From Polyangiaceae bacterium (lineage in GTDB: Bacteria > Myxococcota_A > Polyangia > Polyangiales > Polyangiaceae), in assembly GCA_025936115.1 (NCBI GenBank), contig JAICTZ010000007.1:186001-250000 (forward strand): 64,000 nt of DNA, written 5' to 3'. The stretch's first letter is position 1. Each line of letters starts with the position of its first letter. Shown one piece after another: positions 1 through 9,080 of the stretch. The notes beneath the pieces are model-generated. The model saw only the letters and a list, made by a program, of their open reading frames with translations. It had not been told where the DNA came from and searched no databases. The position numbers and the translations under genes were made by a program.

Positions 1-10
1 TCTTAAGAAG

Positions 11-355
11 ATGATGGTGGTGTGCGCGGTCGCGCTCGGCGGTCTCGCCGTGGGCTGTGGTGGGGACACGTGTAAGTCGAGCTGTGAAGACGCCAAGAAG
101 TGCTCGGACGCTACCGCAGAGGTAAAAGCCACGGACTGTGGCAAGAGCTGCGACGACTTGGACAGTCTCTCCGATACGGCGAAGTGTAGCGATCAGTACG
201 ACAAACTCATGGACTGCGCGGACGACCACGACGCGTGTGACAAGAACGCCTGCAGCGCAGAGGGCGCGGCTTGGGGCACCTGCGTGTTCGCCTACTGCAC
301 CGCGCACCCCACCGACAGCAAGTGCGCGGCGCTCGGCGGCGACTCCGGAAGCTGA
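11..355 (+). CDS. Small Cys-rich lipoprotein, possibly 5'-truncated by window edge
   Basis: This reads as an exported small lipoprotein. A hydrophobic stretch ends in the lipobox-like LAVGC near residue 16, and the mature part holds about a dozen cysteines in regularly spaced pairs (CKSSC, CEDAKKC, DCGKSC, CDKNAC). Such Cys-rich lipoproteins are common in myxobacteria and have no assigned role. The frame stays open to the left edge, so the true start could be a few codons upstream of the ATG ATG chosen here. A strong inverted repeat directly follows the stop. Function unknown. Confidence 0.65.
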   Translation: MMVVCAVALGGLAVGCGGDTCKSSCEDAKKCSDATAEVKATDCGKSCDDLDSLSDTAKCSDQYDKLMDCADDHDACDKNACSAEGAAWGTCVFAYCTAHPTDSKCAALGGDSGS

Positions 356-364
356 GCTCCTCGG

Positions 365-401
365 CAGCGAAGAGCCCTCGCGACGGCGGGGCTCTTCGCT
401 G
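365..401. terminator. Perfect 13-bp hairpin between convergent genes
   Basis: The arm at 365-377 is the exact reverse complement of 389-401 (core GCGAAGAGCCC / GGGCTCTTCGC), with an 11-base loop. It lies between the stop of the rightward lipoprotein gene and the stop of the leftward DUF2807 gene, as expected for a bidirectional terminator. No long T-run follows, so intrinsic termination is an inference. Confidence 0.6.
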
Positions 402-414
402 ACTGCGGCGCACG

Positions 415-1089
415 TCAGTGGAAGGGCGCGACGTTCTCCACGCGTTCGGCGTGGCGGGTCACGTCCGGCGTGCCGCGGTAAGTGATGCTGCCGTTGCCTT
501 TTTGAGTCGCGTCGAGCTTCTCCACGTAGCCGAGCTCGACGCGCGCAAAGTCTTGCACGGTTGCCGTGACGGTCCCCGCCGAAAACGCGACTAGGCTCAG
601 CTGCGCCGCGGTGCGAGCAGCGACGGACAGCGTGCTCGCGGAGCCGTCCAGCACGACGCGCGCCGCGCCACCGCTACGCAGCGTGAACGCATCCGCTTTC
701 ACGCCGTGCACCGTCACTTTCGCCGCCACCGCTGCCGTCAGGGCTTCGAGCCGCTCCGTGCCGACGACTAGTCTGAGCGGCTGCGTCGTCTTGAGCACGG
801 CGTCGGGTTTGAGCGCGAGCTCGCCGCCGACCACCGTGGATGCAACGTGCTCGAAAAGGTTGTCTTCGCCGCGCATTTCGAGCGGCTCGTTCTTACCGAC
901 GTTGACCGTCAGCTCGAGCGCTCCGCCCACGTCGATGCGCGAAAACGGCGCAAGCTGCCGCGACGTCGACGAGCCCACGCCGCTACCGCGCACGCTCGGG
1001 AGCTCGTCGTCCGGCTTCTTCTTGTGACAGCCCGCGGCCACCGCGAGCGAAAGCAGAGCGACGCTGAGCCACACGCCGGCGAAACGCAT
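415..1089 (-). CDS. DUF2807 (head GIN domain) lipoprotein
   Basis: A 224-residue protein. The N-terminal signal ends in a lipobox (LAVAAGC at about residue 21) followed by lysines. The rest is a beta-rich repeating stretch starting at FSRIDVGGALELTV, typical of DUF2807, a family often called putative auto-transporter adhesin although its function is not established. The ATG lies 7 bases after the stop of the Clp ATPase gene on the same strand, so the two are probably co-transcribed. Likely anchored in the cell envelope. The family call is fairly firm and the role is unknown. Confidence 0.8.
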   Translation of the reverse strand: MRFAGVWLSVALLSLAVAAGCHKKKPDDELPSVRGSGVGSSTSRQLAPFSRIDVGGALELTVNVGKNEPLEMRGEDNLFEHVASTVVGGELALKPDAVLKTTQPLRLVVGTERLEALTAAVAAKVTVHGVKADAFTLRSGGAARVVLDGSASTLSVAARTAAQLSLVAFSAGTVTATVQDFARVELGYVEKLDATQKGNGSITYRGTPDVTRHAERVENVAPFH

Positions 1090-1096
1090 GGCCGCG

Positions 1097-3571
1097 CTAT
1101 TCCGCCGCGCCTGCCTCGAGCGTCGCCGCGCCTTCGACGACGTCGAAATCGAGTGCGCCGTCGTGGACCTCGAGCAGGGCGATACTTTCGCGCGGGAGCT
1201 CGCCGCGGAGGAGCCGCTCGGCGAGCGGCGCTTCGACGAGCCGCGCGATGGTGCGCTTCATGGGCCGCGCGCCGAGCGTCGGGTCGTAACCGCCGCGATC
1301 GAGCAGGTGCTCGATGACTTCAGGCCCGTACTCGAGCCGCACGCGGCGCTGATCGAGCAGCGCTTGCGCCATCGACGCGAGCAGGCGGCGCGCGATTTCC
1401 CGTACCTCCGCGCGGCCGAGCGGCGCGAACACGAGCACCTCGTCGATGCGATTGTAGAGCTCGGGCGCGAGCGCGGCGCGCGCGGCGGCGACGATGCGCG
1501 CTTCGAGGTCGTTCTCGGGTTCTTCGCCCGAACCGCCGAAGCCGACGCGACGGCGAGCGTTCGACGGCGTCTCCTCGGAGCCGAGGTTCGACGTCATGAG
1601 GATGACGCAATTGGTGAAATCGACGGTGCGGCCGCGACCGTCGGTGAGGCGCCCCTCGTCGAACACGCCGAGGAACGCCGTGAGCACGTCCGGATGCGCC
1701 TTCTCGATTTCGTCGAGCAAAATCACCTGATACGGACGGCGACGCACGGCTTCGGTGAGCTGCCCGCCCGCTTCGTGCCCGATGTAACCTGGCGGTGCGC
1801 CGATGAGCCGCGCCACGGCGTGCGCTTCACTGAACTCCGAGAGATCGAGGCGCGTCATCGCGCTCTCGCAGTGAAAGAGCACTTCGGCGATCGCCTTGGC
1901 CGTCTCCGTCTTGCCGACGCCCGTCGGGCCGAGCAACAGGAACGTGCCGATCGGACGGCGCGAGCCGAGACCCGCGGCGTTGCGGCGCAAAATGCGCGCG
2001 ATCTTGCGGATACCCGCGCTGTGTCCGACCACGCGCTCGGCGAGGATCTCCTCGAGCTTCAACATGCGATCGCCGTCCGCCTCGAGCAGGCGCTCGATCG
2101 GCATGTCCGCGAGCTCGGCCACGACCTCGGCCACCGTTTCGGGACCCACTGCCAGGCGGCCGCGGCGCCTCGTGCGAGCGCCCGCGAGGTCGAGAATCGA
2201 AACCGCCTTGTCAGGCAGGGCGCGGCCCGGCAAGTAGCGCACCGACCAGGCGACGGACATCGCGAGCGCCTCCGTTCGGTAGGTCACGGCGTGATGTGCC
2301 TCGAGACTCGGCTTGAGCGCGTCGAGCACGAGGTACGCGTCCTCGCGCGAGGGCTCGTCCACTTCGACCAGTGAAAAGCGGCGCGCGAGCGCGGCGTCGT
2401 TGCCGATGGCTTTGGTGTACTCCTCGAGCGTGGTCGCGCCGATGCAGGGGATTTCCCCGCGTGCGAGCGCAATCTTGAGCTCGCTCGCGATCTCTTCGGC
2501 GGGCTCGCCCAAAAAGAGCTGGTGGATCTCGTCGAAGAAAATCACGACGCGCCCGCGCGCGAGCAGCGTCTCCTTGCGGATCTGGCCGAGCCGCGCCGCG
2601 AGCGCGCCGCGCACGCCCGTCCCCGCGACGAGCTCCCCGATCGGGATCTGGACGATGATGCGCTCGTCGAGCGTCGAGGCGTCGCGTGTCTCGGCGATGC
2701 GCTGGGCGAGCCCGCGCACGACGCTCGTCTTGCCCACGCCGGCGACGCCGACGAGACACGGATTGTTCCCCTCGCGCTTGGCGAGCACGTCGAGCACCTG
2801 TTCGATCACCGCGTCGCGACCCACGACGGGATCGAGCTCGCCGCGCACCGCGGCACGCGTGAGGTTCCGCCCGAGTGCGACCAACATGGGGAAGCGCTGC
2901 GGATCGAGCTCGAAGCGGTCGTCGGGCAGAGTGGCCGGCACGGCTTGTTGAGCGGGCGGCGCGACGGCGACGGGGGCGGGTGGGGCCTCTTTCACGGGCG
3001 GCGGAGCGTCGGTCTCGGCCTCGGCGGGCGGGGCAGCCTTCTTCGTCGCCAAGCTGAAGAGCGACACGGCCGTCGCGGGGCGTCGCGTCGCCTCGGAGCG
3101 CCGCGGCGGCGAAAGCGGCGCGGCCGCCGGAGCGACGCCCGGTCGATCCGGCAAGCGCCGTCCCGCGACGAGGCCCTGCCCGAGCTGGAGCGCGGCCGTA
3201 CGCAGTCGAGCAACGTCGGCCCCCGCGTCTTCGACGACTCGGCGTGCGGCAGCGCGGGGCTCGCCGAGCAGCGCGATCAAGAGGTGTTCGGCGGACGCTC
3301 GCGTCCGGCCCATGCGCGCCGCAATGGCGTGAGCTTTGGCGAGCAATTGCCGGACGGAATCGCTGAAATCGTCGGGGACACTGCGCCCGAGCCGCAGGAT
3401 CTCGTCGAGCGAGAGCTTGCGCTCCTGGAGCAGCAGCGCGGCCGGGCTCGGCCGCGCGGCGATGGCGGCGAGCAGGTGGGCGCTCGTCAGCCGATCTTTC
3501 TGACGACCGGCGAGGTCCTCGGCCAGCTGCTTCAGGGCGTTGAGTTCAGGCTCGATCCGCGCGGACGTCAT
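1097..3571 (-). CDS. ClpA-type AAA+ unfoldase (Clp ATPase)
   Basis: An 824-residue Hsp100 protein. It has an N-terminal Clp_N double repeat (about 10-150), a Pro/Ala-rich linker (about 150-245), AAA+ domain 1 with Walker A GVAGVGKT near residue 275 and Walker B FFDEIHQ, and AAA+ domain 2 with GPTGVGKT near 547, LLDEIEKAHPDV and the usual C-terminal lid. There is no long middle coiled coil between the two AAA+ domains, so it resembles ClpA rather than ClpB or ClpC. A VGF tripeptide after the second sensor region sits where ClpP-binding loops occur, suggesting it feeds ClpP; no clpP or clpS gene lies nearby. The start is the ATG giving MTSARIEP; the open frame further upstream is the antisense shadow of the next gene. 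Confidence 0.9.
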   Translation of the reverse strand: MTSARIEPELNALKQLAEDLAGRQKDRLTSAHLLAAIAARPSPAALLLQERKLSLDEILRLGRSVPDDFSDSVRQLLAKAHAIAARMGRTRASAEHLLIALLGEPRAAARRVVEDAGADVARLRTAALQLGQGLVAGRRLPDRPGVAPAAAPLSPPRRSEATRRPATAVSLFSLATKKAAPPAEAETDAPPPVKEAPPAPVAVAPPAQQAVPATLPDDRFELDPQRFPMLVALGRNLTRAAVRGELDPVVGRDAVIEQVLDVLAKREGNNPCLVGVAGVGKTSVVRGLAQRIAETRDASTLDERIIVQIPIGELVAGTGVRGALAARLGQIRKETLLARGRVVIFFDEIHQLFLGEPAEEIASELKIALARGEIPCIGATTLEEYTKAIGNDAALARRFSLVEVDEPSREDAYLVLDALKPSLEAHHAVTYRTEALAMSVAWSVRYLPGRALPDKAVSILDLAGARTRRRGRLAVGPETVAEVVAELADMPIERLLEADGDRMLKLEEILAERVVGHSAGIRKIARILRRNAAGLGSRRPIGTFLLLGPTGVGKTETAKAIAEVLFHCESAMTRLDLSEFSEAHAVARLIGAPPGYIGHEAGGQLTEAVRRRPYQVILLDEIEKAHPDVLTAFLGVFDEGRLTDGRGRTVDFTNCVILMTSNLGSEETPSNARRRVGFGGSGEEPENDLEARIVAAARAALAPELYNRIDEVLVFAPLGRAEVREIARRLLASMAQALLDQRRVRLEYGPEVIEHLLDRGGYDPTLGARPMKRTIARLVEAPLAERLLRGELPRESIALLEVHDGALDFDVVEGAATLEAGAAE

Positions 3572-3668
3572 CCGACACGAGCTTCTGCCCCGCGGGCGCC
3601 GAACGGCCAACTTCTCGCCGTTTGCCGGCGGGCCGGACCCGCATGCGGCGATGGTTCTGAGCCGCCCC

Positions 3669-4754
3669 TCAGCGCGTGAGCACCCGCTCGCCGGCCGGCA
3701 ACCGAAAGACCTCGAGCGCGCCGGGGCCACCGACGGCCACGAACGGCTCCGTCTCGGAGAGCGCGACGTGCCGGTCGCGGACGGCAATTTCCGTCCAGTC
3801 CTCGCCGACTTCGGGGGGACCCGCGGGGAGCTCGCGTTCGAGCGCGAGCGTGCCGTCATTGTGAAAGACGCGGAGCCGGAAGCGGCGCTCACCCACGCCC
3901 GGCTCCTCGACCACGACGAGCGCGAGGTACTCGGGGTTCGCCACGGCGGAGAAGGGCGGCGCGCCCGCCGCGAAGCGCGCTTTGACGAGCAGCCGCTCGG
4001 CGAGCTGCCAGAGCTCGATGCGTCCGTCTTCGGCAATCGCCCAAGCCTCGTCGATACGCGGGCCCGGGAGCAGCCGCCACGGTGCGAAGTCCGACGCGAA
4101 CGGCCGCGGCCGCCCCTCGGGCAACGCTCGCCGCGCCCCGTCCGTCGAGCGGTAGAAGAACGCTCCGTCGCGCAGCACGGTGACCGGACCGCCGTCGTAA
4201 GCCTCGAGGGTGAGTTCCTTGTCGAAGGCACGCGTGGGGTCGAGCACGAGCCGTTGCCGCAAGAATTGCTTACCGGCGCGCTGGACGGTCCAGAGCAGGT
4301 TCGAGTCGCGGCGCTCGGGAAAGAGCAGCGTTCCCGGCAGCCACGGGACGACGGGCAAGCGGACGGGAGCTTTGGCCCCCGCATCGAGCCGCAGCGCGAG
4401 TTTGGCCCCGACGGCGACGACCGAGCCCCCCGCGATCTCCACGACTGCCCGCGGGCCTTCGAGCGGCGTCTCGAACGCCGTCGCGAGCTCCGGCAGCGCG
4501 ATGACCTCGACCCGATCCTTGAGCAGCCGGACGAGCAAGTGTCGGCCGAAGCACAGCGATTGGAGCTCCCACTCGGGCGCCGCAAGCGAGATGCGCGCGT
4601 GCACGGACGCGAGGACGCTCGCGATCGCGCGAGCTGCGGGCGGCTCATCCGTCTGGAGCGCAGCCGACGCGGCGGGCCGCGCCGGAGCAGGCCGCTTCGC
4701 GCAACCGAGCGCGAGGACGGCCAAGAGGACGCTGGGAGCGACGAGCCGGCGCAC
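3669..4754 (-). CDS. Lipoprotein of unknown function upstream of Clp ATPase
   Basis: The GTG start at 4754 gives MRRLVAPSV and a hydrophobic segment ending in the lipobox LAVLALGC near residue 19, followed by Ala/Pro-rich sequence. The roughly 340-residue mature part is beta-rich with repeated short blades (for example ALEVFRLPAGERVLTR at the end), suggesting a propeller-like outer-envelope protein, but no named family is recognised. The frame can be extended upstream to 4865, but that would put 37 basic residues before the signal peptide. It is followed after 97 bases by the ClpA-type gene on the same strand, probably one transcript. Confidence 0.7.
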   Translation of the reverse strand: MRRLVAPSVLLAVLALGCAKRPAPARPAASAALQTDEPPAARAIASVLASVHARISLAAPEWELQSLCFGRHLLVRLLKDRVEVIALPELATAFETPLEGPRAVVEIAGGSVVAVGAKLALRLDAGAKAPVRLPVVPWLPGTLLFPERRDSNLLWTVQRAGKQFLRQRLVLDPTRAFDKELTLEAYDGGPVTVLRDGAFFYRSTDGARRALPEGRPRPFASDFAPWRLLPGPRIDEAWAIAEDGRIELWQLAERLLVKARFAAGAPPFSAVANPEYLALVVVEEPGVGERRFRLRVFHNDGTLALERELPAGPPEVGEDWTEIAVRDRHVALSETEPFVAVGGPGALEVFRLPAGERVLTR

Positions 4755-4859
4755 GAGACACGAGAAAGTAGCCCAATGCCGCTCGGTGCGACGAGCCGCA
4801 CGGCGAAAAACCGCGCAGCGGAGCCGCCGCAGCCGGCGGCTTGGTGTACGTTCGCGCTC

Positions 4860-5285
4860 GTGCAAGCTCGCCTCGCCCGCGCGTTCGTCGTCGGTTCAGC
4901 GCTCGCCGCCGTCGTCGGCTGCGAGCGCATGAACGAGGTGAAGCGCTGCCGCGCGCTCGCGCAAAAGGTCAACCCTTCGCTCGACAAGATCGAGGCGCGC
5001 AGCGGCGAAAAGACGCGCGTCAGCTACGACCTCATCGCCTACGAGTACAACGCCATTGCGTCGGGCCTCGACGGCTTCGACGCCGGCACCCCCGAGCTCG
5101 AGCGCGCCGCCCAAGACTACGCCGCCCTCGCGCGCACGAGCGCGCGCCAGTCGGCGGCGCTCGCAGAAGCCCTCGCTGCGAAGAATGCGGCCAGCGCAGC
5201 GCTCGCCACACGCGAGCTCGAGCGCCTCGCGCGCCAAGAGAAAGCCATCGTGGCGCGCATCGACGAGGAATGTCGGCCGAAGTGA
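4860..5285 (+). CDS. Small helical lipoprotein
   Basis: A 141-residue protein from GTG at 4860. The signal segment ARAFVVGSALAAVVGC carries a lipobox, so it should be lipidated. The mature part is alpha-helical, Ala/Glu/Arg-rich and probably coiled-coil (repeated LERAAQDYAALART-like heptads), ending in CRPK with a second cysteine. It is divergent from the 3669-4754 lipoprotein gene, with about 105 bases between them for two promoters. No family recognised. Start chosen because it places the signal peptide at the N-terminus. Confidence 0.7.
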   Translation: MQARLARAFVVGSALAAVVGCERMNEVKRCRALAQKVNPSLDKIEARSGEKTRVSYDLIAYEYNAIASGLDGFDAGTPELERAAQDYAALARTSARQSAALAEALAAKNAASAALATRELERLARQEKAIVARIDEECRPK

Positions 5286-5333
5286 CGACGTCGCGCACGA
5301 CGGCAACGTGCCCGTAAACGTGCCCGACGGTCT

Positions 5334-6554
5334 CTAGCGTGTGTGCTTCGGCGTGCCGCGCTCCTCCTTCAAATTCACGATGCGCCGCTCACGCGGACCG
5401 ACGCGCACGTTGCCCCAGAGGTAGCTGATACGGCGCCGGAAGGCGCCGGGATCGTCGCCGCCGAGCAGCCAGATCTCGCGCGGATCGTTTTCGGCGTGGA
5501 GCATGGGCTGCCAGGTGCCGCCCTCCGCCCAGACGAGTGCGTTCGGCTTGCCGAGCACGACCCGCGCGACGAGCACGCCGCAAAGCGCGCGCCGTCCCGT
5601 GCCCGCACATACACTCAAAATCACGAGCTCGTCGTTCCCCGCGGGCCACCAGGACCACATGCGATCCGGCGCGAGCGCGCCGTGGCGCAGAAGCGCGGCG
5701 CGCGCTTCGACCGGCAACACTTTGAGGAGCTCGGGCACGAGCCCGTTATCGAGGCGTTCGCGCGCTTCGAGTTTGCGCGGGTGACGGATGGCGAGCTCGA
5801 CGTCCGGCGCCACCGACGCACCCGAGCAGCAGCGAAAGCCGATACTCGGCGCTTTGGTGTCCGCCGTGCGCGCGATGGCGTTGGCGCAGCGCCCCACGAG
5901 CTCCCCCGCGGGCGCGTTGCCGCCGCGCACGGTGACGAGCTCGCCCGTGGTGCCGCGGCGAAAGGCGCTGCGCGTCCATTCCCACGCGCCGCCGTGCATG
6001 TCCCAAACGCCGTAGTCGCTGTGGCAGCCCACGCGCAGCCCGCTCGGACGGAGCAACGGCGCGCCGCCCGTCGCGCACACGTCGGCGCGGTAACGATCGC
6101 CGTATTCGTACGTGTGATTGTCCGAACCCTTGCACGCACGCTCCCACTCGAGCTCGCTGCAGAGGCGCTTGTTGCGCTCGGCGCAGAGCTTCGCCGCGTC
6201 GTCGCGCGTCACGTTCGTGAGCGGGATGGCGCCTTCCTCGTCCGGATACGGGTACAGATCGATGTAGAAGTCGCCGACGATCACCTGCTCACCTGCCACC
6301 TCTTCGTCGGCCAGGCGCGGCGAGCGATCCGAGGGCGTGCCCACCACGAGCGCGCCCGATGGGATGAACACCATCCCCTGCCTCGGTGTGGGCGGCGGCA
6401 CCGGCGGCAAAATCCGGCTCTTACTCGAGGCTGACGCGCTCGGCGCAGGCGCGCCGCTGGTCTTCGTTTTCGCGCCGCAAGCCCCGAGCGAAAGCGCGAG
6501 GGCGAGCGCGGGCAGCACGCCGCGCGCGCCGGAACACGGGCGAACGAGCGTCAC
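5334..6554 (-). CDS. SUMF1/FGE-like domain lipoprotein
   Basis: A 406-residue predicted lipoprotein (lipobox LSLGAC near residue 26). Residues about 60-250 match the formylglycine-generating-enzyme-like C-lectin fold: opening [13 protein letters not shown], middle [24 protein letters not shown], and closing RGGN...IGFRCCSGA. The paired catalytic cysteines of true FGE (CxxxxC next to the RGG segment) are not seen, so sulfatase activation is unlikely; the domain may act as a structural or ligand-binding module. The C-terminal 150 residues are not recognised. The GTG start overlaps the stop of the sigma-54 regulator gene by four bases (GTGA), so translation is probably coupled. Confidence 0.82.
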   Translation of the reverse strand: MTLVRPCSGARGVLPALALALSLGACGAKTKTSGAPAPSASASSKSRILPPVPPPTPRQGMVFIPSGALVVGTPSDRSPRLADEEVAGEQVIVGDFYIDLYPYPDEEGAIPLTNVTRDDAAKLCAERNKRLCSELEWERACKGSDNHTYEYGDRYRADVCATGGAPLLRPSGLRVGCHSDYGVWDMHGGAWEWTRSAFRRGTTGELVTVRGGNAPAGELVGRCANAIARTADTKAPSIGFRCCSGASVAPDVELAIRHPRKLEARERLDNGLVPELLKVLPVEARAALLRHGALAPDRMWSWWPAGNDELVILSVCAGTGRRALCGVLVARVVLGKPNALVWAEGGTWQPMLHAENDPREIWLLGGDDPGAFRRRISYLWGNVRVGPRERRIVNLKEERGTPKHTR

Positions 6555-7987
6555 GGCTCGGGCCGCTCGTCCCGCTCGCGGAGCCCGAGCTCCTTCATCT
6601 TGAGCTGCAGCCCCTTGCGCGAGATCTTGAGCAGGCGCGCGGCGTGCGTCACGTTGCCGCCCGTCTGCTCGAGCGCCTTGACGATGAGCTCGCGCTCGAG
6701 CCGGCTCATGGCGGCTTTGACCTGCTCTTTCAAGCCGTCGCTCGCGGCCGGGCTCGCGGGCGCGGGGTGCTTGGTCGCGGGCGCGGCGAGCGGCGGCTCG
6801 GGCGTGCGGTGCAGTTCGTTCGGCAGATCGGACGGACGCAGCTCTGCGCCGTCGCAGAAGAGCACGGCGCGCTCGATCACGTTCTCGAGCTCGCGGATGT
6901 TGCCGGGCCAGGGGTGCTCGAGCAGTACGTTGAGCGCCTCGGGCTCGATGCCCGTCACGTTCTTGCGCAGCCGCGCGTCGAACTTGCGCACGAAGTGAGA
7001 GACGAGCAGCGGAATGTCCTCACGCCGCTCGCGCAGCGGCGGCAAGCGCATCGGCACGACGTTCAGCCGATAGTAGAGATCCTCGCGAAACCCACCGGCG
7101 GCGATTTCCTTCTTGAGATCGGTGTTGGTAGCGGCCACGAGGCGCACGTCGACGCGAATGGTTTTCACGCCGCCCACGCGCTCGAACTCGCTCTCCTGGA
7201 GCGCGCGCAGGAGCTTCACCTGCATTTCGACGGGAATCGAGCCGATTTCGTCGAGGAACAGCGTGCCGCCGCTCGCGAGCTCGAAACGTCCTGGCTTCGA
7301 GCCGACGGCGCCCGTGAACGCGCCCCGCTCGTAACCGAAGAGCTCGCTCTCCATCAGGTCGCGCGGGATCGCGGCGCAGTTCACTTTGATGAACGGCTTG
7401 TCGCGGCGCGACGAGTTCTCGTGCAACGCGCGCGCGACGAGCTCTTTGCCCGTGCCGCTCTCGCCCGTCACGAGCACCGTCGTCGGCGTGTCGGCGACGC
7501 GATCGAGCACGCCGTAGAGCTCGACCAGGTTCGGGCTCTGCCCGATGATGCCGTAGCGGCCGCCTTCGAGTCCGCCGACGAGCGACGGCCGCGACGCCTC
7601 GGTCGCAGAGAGATCCTGCGTGCGCAGGGCCTTGCGCACGATGGTGCGGACATCCTCTTGGTCGAAGGGCTTGGTGATGTAGTCGAAGGCGCCCGTCTTG
7701 AGGGCCTCGACGGCGGTATCGACCGTGCCGTGCGCCGTGATCATGACGACGGGCATCGGATCTTCGAGCGCCGTGATGCGACGCAAGAGTTCCATGCCGT
7801 CGAGCTTCGGCATGCGCAGGTCGGTGATGACGAGGTCGATGTGGTGCTCGTGGAGGAGCGCGAGCGCCTGCTCGCCGTCGGCGGCCGTGTGCACGTCGTA
7901 GCCGTCGCGCTCGAGTTGCGCCCTGAGCACGCGCCTGAGGTTCGGCTCGTCGTCGACGACCAGGATCTGTTTGCGCTCGGGCAGCAT
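6551..7987 (-). CDS. NtrC-family sigma-54-dependent response regulator
   Basis: A 478-residue three-domain regulator. The receiver domain (1-120) has the acidic pair VVDDEP, phospho-acceptor TDLRMP near residue 56 and the KPF lysine. The AAA+ activator domain (about 145-385) has Walker A GESGTGKE and the sigma-54 contact loop GAFTGA near 220. The C-terminal Fis-type helix-turn-helix (about 435-470) contains [19 protein letters not shown]. It should bind an upstream activating site and open sigma-54 promoters after phosphorylation. No histidine kinase is next to it, so the kinase is encoded elsewhere (orphan regulator). The downstream FGE-like lipoprotein gene overlaps it by GTGA. An upstream in-frame ATG at 8035 adds 16 residues and is less likely. 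Confidence 0.93.
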   Translation of the reverse strand: MLPERKQILVVDDEPNLRRVLRAQLERDGYDVHTAADGEQALALLHEHHIDLVITDLRMPKLDGMELLRRITALEDPMPVVMITAHGTVDTAVEALKTGAFDYITKPFDQEDVRTIVRKALRTQDLSATEASRPSLVGGLEGGRYGIIGQSPNLVELYGVLDRVADTPTTVLVTGESGTGKELVARALHENSSRRDKPFIKVNCAAIPRDLMESELFGYERGAFTGAVGSKPGRFELASGGTLFLDEIGSIPVEMQVKLLRALQESEFERVGGVKTIRVDVRLVAATNTDLKKEIAAGGFREDLYYRLNVVPMRLPPLRERREDIPLLVSHFVRKFDARLRKNVTGIEPEALNVLLEHPWPGNIRELENVIERAVLFCDGAELRPSDLPNELHRTPEPPLAAPATKHPAPASPAASDGLKEQVKAAMSRLERELIVKALEQTGGNVTHAARLLKISRKGLQLKMKELGLRERDERPEP

Positions 7988-8219
7988 CAGCCTACTCGCC
8001 GTGGGTGTTCCGTAGGGCTCGCCGGATGTGGGCAATCCGGAGCGACGGGCCGGGAACGATCGGGTGTCGCATCGTTCGAGTGGGCAAGAGAGCGCGGATC
8101 TCCGCTTGGCACAAGGGGCACCGCGGCCGGCGCGGCAAAGAAGGAGGTAGGCGCTGGCCGTTTCATGCTACCAAGATTCTGTGGTTCGACTGCGGTCGCC
8201 AGACTCAACCAGAAGTCGC

Positions 8220-9062
8220 ATGCGTCTCCACTTGAGCGGGCTCGTAGCGGTCGGGGCGCTCACCCTCGCCTCCTCTGCGTTCGGCGCCGAGGAGGCGCAC
8301 CCGTACCCCGAGTGCACGCACGAGGCGAGCGACGCCGATCTGACGGCTGCGAAGGCAGCCTTTCAGGCCGGCAACGTCTCCTTCAACGAGGCAGACTATC
8401 CCCGCGCCATTCTGTACTGGGAGGACGCGTTCCGTCGCGATTGCACCGCGCACCCGCTGCTCTTGAATCTGGCGCGCGCCTACGAGCTGAATGGGCAAAA
8501 GCCGCAAGCCGTCACGGCGCTCGAGACCTTCCTCGAGCGGGAACCGAACTCGAGCGAGAGCGCGCAGATTCAGCGCCGTATCGAGGTGCTGAAGAAGCAG
8601 ATCGACGCTGAGCGCGCCGCGGCGGTACCGGCGACCGTCACCCCGACGACGCCGAATCCGGCGCAGACGCCCGCCTCCGCCCCGCCCCCCACACAAAACA
8701 CCGTCGTCCTGAGCGAGCACCCGAAGTCCAAGAGCGTCGTTCCCCTGGTCGTCGCCGGGGTCGGAGGCGCCATGTTCATCGTGGGCGGGCTGGTCTTTTT
8801 GAACGCGTCCAAAAAGGTCAAAGACTTCGAGGCCATCTGCGGCCCGAAGCACAACCAGTGTCCGGATGGGTATGACGTCGGACCGGCCAACGCCGCGGCC
8901 AAGCGCGAAACGGCAGGCGGCGTCATCGCGCTCGTCGGCCTGCCGATCACGGCCGGCGGCATCATCTGGTACTTGGTTTCGGGCTCACCGTCGAAGACCG
9001 CCATGGTGACGCCGGCGATCGCTCCGGGCTTTTACGGCGTCGCCGTCAATTCTCGCTTTTGA
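8220..9062 (+). CDS. Exported TPR protein with C-terminal membrane segments
   Basis: A 280-residue protein with a Sec signal peptide (cleavage after about SSAFGA, residue 24). It has a TPR-like region (about 35-135: AKAAFQAGNVSFNEADYPRAI, LLLNLARAYELNG) and a Pro/Thr-rich linker. Two transmembrane stretches, at about 165-190 (VPLVVAGVGGAMFIVGGLVF) and about 230-255, flank a Cys-containing loop. This layout is common among uncharacterised myxobacterial envelope proteins. It is convergent with the small lipoprotein gene at 9079, and its stop lies inside a hairpin. The start at 8220 is chosen over the upstream in-frame 8181 because it begins directly with the signal peptide. Confidence 0.8.
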   Translation: MRLHLSGLVAVGALTLASSAFGAEEAHPYPECTHEASDADLTAAKAAFQAGNVSFNEADYPRAILYWEDAFRRDCTAHPLLLNLARAYELNGQKPQAVTALETFLEREPNSSESAQIQRRIEVLKKQIDAERAAAVPATVTPTTPNPAQTPASAPPPTQNTVVLSEHPKSKSVVPLVVAGVGGAMFIVGGLVFLNASKKVKDFEAICGPKHNQCPDGYDVGPANAAAKRETAGGVIALVGLPITAGGIIWYLVSGSPSKTAMVTPAIAPGFYGVAVNSRF

Positions 9063-9080
9063 CGCGCCGCACGGCGCGTC
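9061..9080. terminator. 8-bp stem, 4-base loop hairpin covering both stop codons
   Basis: GACGCGCC (9061-9068) and GGCGCGTC (9073-9080) are exact reverse complements around GCAC. The hairpin begins within the stop of the rightward TPR gene and ends within the stop codon of the leftward lipoprotein gene. Its position argues for a shared bidirectional terminator; there is a TTTT just before it on the + strand, which would be the U-tract for leftward transcripts. Confidence 0.55.

Noticed and set aside
1088..3679. Long forward-strand frames opposite the Clp gene
   Set aside because: Composition is Arg/Glu/His-rich with no motifs, mirroring the codon positions of the real gene.
3572..4987. Upstream extension of the Clp ATPase frame to a 1296-residue protein
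   Set aside because: The extra part is Arg/Ser-rich low-quality sequence overlapping the better supported lipoprotein gene in another frame on the same strand; the family starts at the ATG at 3571.
8111..8140. Possible sigma-54 promoter before the TPR gene (TGGCAC...)
   Set aside because: The TGGCAC half is present but the expected TTGC at the right spacing is not (GCACC instead).
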